Positions 60,591-64,000 of a DNA stretch of 64,000 bases are shown here, in pieces. This DNA comes from Sternotherus odoratus (taxonomy: Eukaryota > Chordata > Testudines > Kinosternidae). Below the pieces are notes generated by a model. That model did not search any database. It was given only the letters and a program-made list of their open reading frames with translations, and was not told the origin of the DNA. The stretch lies in contig JAVMKO010000003.1 in assembly GCA_032164245.1 (NCBI GenBank), positions 63,744,390 through 63,808,389 on the forward strand. The letters are read 5' to 3'. Position 1 is the first letter of the stretch, and the number at the start of each line of letters is the position of its first letter. The translations under genes were made by a program, and so were the position numbers.

Positions 60591-61770
60591 CCGGGGATCC
60601 TCCGGTGCTGTCTTTTATCCCCTTCGCTGGTCACTGAACACAGACCGCTGAGTGAGGGCTGGGAATTCCGGGCATGCTTATTCACCAGCTACATCTTGTG
60701 CTAAAGGCAGTGGCTTTGGTCAGATAGAGCCGTTCAGAATAGTCAGTGGGCAACAAGCGGCCATACCATCCAGCTTCTCTGTACAGGAGAGAGCTGCATG
60801 TGTATGTACATGTACCACTTCATACCGTACAAACCCAGAGTACACCTCCACCTCGGTCCCGACCCCGCTCGCTTTGGGAGTGTTGCTGTTGACTGCAGAT
60901 GGGAGCAGGGTTGGTCCCATAGCCTAGTCTAGAGCAAAGTATCGTATGTGCACGTTGTGTTACTAAAACGGCTAACGGAGACTGGTGTGTCTACCTGCTC
61001 AGGGGGCGGGACAGACCTAAACACACAGAGCCGCGCTCTCCACCTAATGTTTACTGTCATTGCTGTGAAGCTTGAAAAAGCAACATGAGTTTTGGGAAGC
61101 AGCTGCAATCTTGAAATCCTAGACGTCTCTTCCTCTTGTAGGGCTGGTTTTCCAAATATAACCACGTTTCCGTACGATACTGATGTGGCGCCTCCTTAAA
61201 TCTCACCGTGGAAGTAATCCTTATCAGTTGCAAATCCACAGCTGAAAACCTGCTAATGTTCATGAGGCCACAGTCTGCAGTGAGCTCTAGAAGGGCTCTC
61301 AATGTCCTAATGCCCGCGGATTACATCTAGGATTAGAGCTGGTTTGGGTATTTTAATAATGCCTCTCCAAACCAGAAGAATTACAAACAAAAATGCAGAG
61401 TGCATTGTTAGCTATTCCAGAATGCTTACGGCATCACTTTCAGTATGAATATTCATTTTCTCTTTTTACTATCAAATGTTTCAAATCACCTATTTAAACC
61501 TTCCTTTCCAAAACTCTACTTATTAATTAAAATAACACCGCCCATGGACGTAAAACATAAAACACAGGCTTTTAACATACGAAATATTGTAGTCAGGAGT
61601 GAAGAGAAAATCGTGGTTCATAAATATTTGTTAACATATTCAAAGTTCAGACTGAAAATAAACATTAGGAATATTCCAGTCGTTCAACTACCTCTTTGAT
61701 ATGTGCCAGCCTTTAAAAACGTTCCTTCAGCATCAAGTTTTTAAATACTTCACTATTTTCCACTGCAGTG

Positions 61771-61778
61771 TGACGTCA
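61771..61778. promoter_or_regulatory. Second full CRE site
   Basis: A perfect TGACGTCA palindrome lies in AT-rich DNA, 1.2 kb downstream of the one at 60560. CpG-containing octamers of this kind are rare by chance in CpG-depleted DNA, which makes it worth listing. Function is inferred. Confidence 0.35.
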
Positions 61779-62689
61779 GCTTTCTCTAACAACGGAATCA
61801 AAATGTCTGAAAAACTACACATTTTATGATTGAATTAAGTATTTGAGAACTTTAGGAAAGCAATGGAAATATTTAATAGTCCATTAAACTAATCGAGAAT
61901 TAACAATAAAAGAATTAAAAACGTGTAAATAGCGACGGTATTGGCATAAAATGTTAGTAACTTAATATTCAAACATGTACACAAGAGTATGTTTGAATGT
62001 TTCGTGGATTATAATTATGGAGAGAACAATTAATTTGTAACGAGTTTTATTTCATTTAAATTTTAAAATAAGTCTAAGAAGCGTTTTCGGTTAAGAAATA
62101 TAAGATTTCCCCCCACATTATGAGAAAAACGTCAGGTGGAGAGAAATGGTCACACACACACACTCTGTCTCTCTCTTCAGATGGGAAAGGAAATTACTGT
62201 ACTGTAAAAAACAATGAAATGGGGAAAGGAAACTAGATTCCCCTTTATAAAAAAAGGGGGGGGCTATTTGTTGGAACCGCTATAGCTGATTTAGGGCTTG
62301 TTAAATTTCCTCTCGCTGTTTTTTCTATACACAGTCCAAGGTTCCTGACGTTAGGGCGGCTAATGGGGAATCTTCAAAGCAGAAGGAACAAGTCAAATTG
62401 GCAGAGCTACCTAGGTCCAACGGGACAGGCAGTCTTTGCAACAAAGCCAGCCAGCTTGAAGTGTTCGTTGTATTGCAGGTCAATAATGGAAAGTGGTCTC
62501 CGTTGAGGGATTAGATAGGTAATAATTGGGATCTTCACATAATGAAGATCTGAATATGAAAAGCAGCCATACCAAACTCTCTTGCATTTCAAATCAATGC
62601 ATGGAATGCATTAATGATCCTTGAAAACTCCCCCGGAAAAACTAACACGGAGGTGCCCGGGAGAATGGAGATCATTGCCCGCCCTGGCC

Positions 62690-63710
62690 CCGCTTATCAT
62701 GAACTCTGGGGTGCAGAGGAAACCCCTGCCCAGGCTGCAGCAGAGACGGAACTGGGGAACAGTTTTGGCGCCTGGCTGCAGGTGAGCTCATAGGCTGGCA
62801 GAACCTGTCCATCAGCTGATTTTTCTCTCTGGGTTCCTAACGGGAGGGCTCAGGAGGAATCTCCAAAACTAGAGGAGCCTGGAAGGAAGGTTGGCAGCGC
62901 TACCTGCCTCCACTGGGACAGACCCGGTCTTCCCAGCAGGGAGCAGCTTCTGGGAGTGGGGAATTCGCCACCCCAGGAGAGCTTTTCCCGAGGGCATCCC
63001 CGCTGGTAACACCCTGCCGAGGACGGGATCTCCCTGAAGCCGCAGGGCCCCACCACACTAATGAGAATGCCACCTTGAACTACCCCGTGACAGGTCCGCT
63101 TCGCTTAGCCGGCCACGCCGCGCGGCTCGGGCGGGACCTTGCGGATCCCCCCCTCCCCCCGTGGGAGGGGCAGAAAGTTGACTGACTTGAGGGAAGCAGC
63201 CCCGGGTTGGCTAGAAGCAGGAGGTGCCCGAAAGGCGGGAGTCCCCCGGGCTCTCACGTGGGGCCAGGCTTGGAGGGCGCCGGCGCGTCTGGTCCCTGCC
63301 AAGCGGGCAAGCGCCCAGGCAAAGCCCGGAGCGCCCCTGGGCTGGGTCCTGGGACCTGGCTCCACGTGGGGGAGGAGAGGTGGGTGGGGGAGGGATTTGA
63401 CCTGGCCAGCCGCGGTGGCGCTTCCCCTCCCCCTCCTCCTCGTTTTCGGAAGAACCGCAGCGGCGGCGGATCTGGTTTTAATAGAGACCCTCGCACCAGG
63501 CGCGTCTGAGCTGCACGGAAATAAAAGACACCGAGGGCGGCGCGCGTGGGCTCCCCCCCCCCCCCCCCAGCCATGGGTCATCGCTGGCTCTGGGAAGGGG
63601 GATATGGGGCTTCCAGCTCCGAGTGATGATAATCGTTCAAAAGAGAACACCCCCCCCCCCCCGTCGGTGTGGTGTCACAGGGCGATGGCAGAGGCGCGCT
63701 CTCCTGCTTT
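62690..63710. promoter_or_regulatory. GC-rich, CpG-rich zone, candidate third promoter
   Basis: CpG density rises from about 62,690 and peaks at 63,100-63,560. A TATA-like AAATAAAAG is at 63,519-63,527, just after a pyrimidine-rich GC segment. C-runs are at about 63,554-63,569 and 63,650-63,662. It could be the canonical LIN28B promoter, about 15 kb downstream of the 48 kb island. The ATG at 63,685 opens MAEARS but stops after 11 codons without an obvious donor, so I do not call it a start. Open frames of up to 193 codons are GC-driven. Confidence 0.45.
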
Positions 63711-64000
63711 TCTGGATTAGTGACCTGAGCAAACCTACAAAATGTTTTCAAAACATGGAAATTCGAAGTTCTCTTAAGAGCTCAGTTTTCACCGTGTTAA
63801 ACACGCGTTTTGATTCAAACACACGGAGGGAGGAGGAGGGGGAGAGGGGATTAAAAGAAATCGGAAATGAGAAAAAAATTAGAACCAGAGAAGTTTTAGA
63901 AACATGACAAATTAGAAAACAGGCACCAGAGCTCCGGCCGTTTAGATGCCGAAGGAGTCCTGGGACAGCTTCAGGAATCCGAGTCTTTCTCCGGGTAATT

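Noticed and set aside
63139..63720. 193-codon plus-strand and 181-codon minus-strand open frames
   Set aside because: Both are open because of GC content. No domain, start context or splice evidence supports either.
63685..63720. ATG GCA GAG (MAE...) as the canonical LIN28B start
   Set aside because: LIN28B begins MAE in human, but here the frame continues ARSPAFLD and stops after 11 codons, with no donor in phase.

Overview
This is vertebrate nuclear DNA: spliced genes, CpG-island promoters, long non-coding stretches and a dense set of transposons. The repeats (CR1 LINEs with turtle-style 3' ends, Penelope-like elements ending in the 'GTAGCCGTGTTAGTCTG' type tail, many short hAT and 'GGGCTTGTCTACAC' DNA transposons, ERVL-type solo LTRs, Helitrons) point to a turtle. 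Crocodilian or another sauropsid is less likely. No organism name is given, so this is inference.

Genes. Only one gene is recognised with confidence. HACE1 (HECT-domain ubiquitin ligase with ankyrin repeats) lies on the minus strand. Its exon 1 (76 coding bases) is at 6701-6776, inside a CpG island with an NRF1 site. Its exon 2 (55 bases) is at 1475-1529. The two join in frame and give the first 43 residues plus two bases of HACE1. Later exons lie off the left edge. A second CpG island at about 47.7-48.8 kb holds a plus-strand ATG in strong context followed after 14 bases by a consensus splice donor. Because LIN28B is the divergent neighbour of HACE1 in vertebrates, I propose this as an upstream first exon of LIN28B, without seeing any diagnostic LIN28B residues. 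Two further promoter-like zones lie downstream, a CRE plus TATA-like box at about 60.56 kb and a GC-rich zone at about 62.7-63.7 kb. The LIN28B cold-shock and zinc-knuckle exons are not in the window.

Layout. 1-1474 HACE1 intron 2 with a Penelope-like endonuclease remnant; 1530-6700 HACE1 intron 1 with a TIR element, a probable solo LTR and a Penelope tail; 6.2-7.2 kb HACE1 promoter; 7.2-47.6 kb intergenic and crowded with transposons, including several clear nests with target-site duplications; 47.7-48.8 kb second CpG island; 49-60.4 kb AT-rich and nearly free of recognisable transposons; 60.4-64 kb promoter-like elements and a third GC-rich zone.

No prokaryote-like defence or biosynthetic system is present. 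The best leads are the proposed LIN28B upstream promoter and the transposon-poor tract beside it, a 5S-rRNA-headed retroposon at 45.7-45.9 kb, back-to-back Helitrons at 21.8-23.1 kb, and multi-level transposon nests at 13.7-15.5, 18.0-19.0 and 38.3-38.8 kb.
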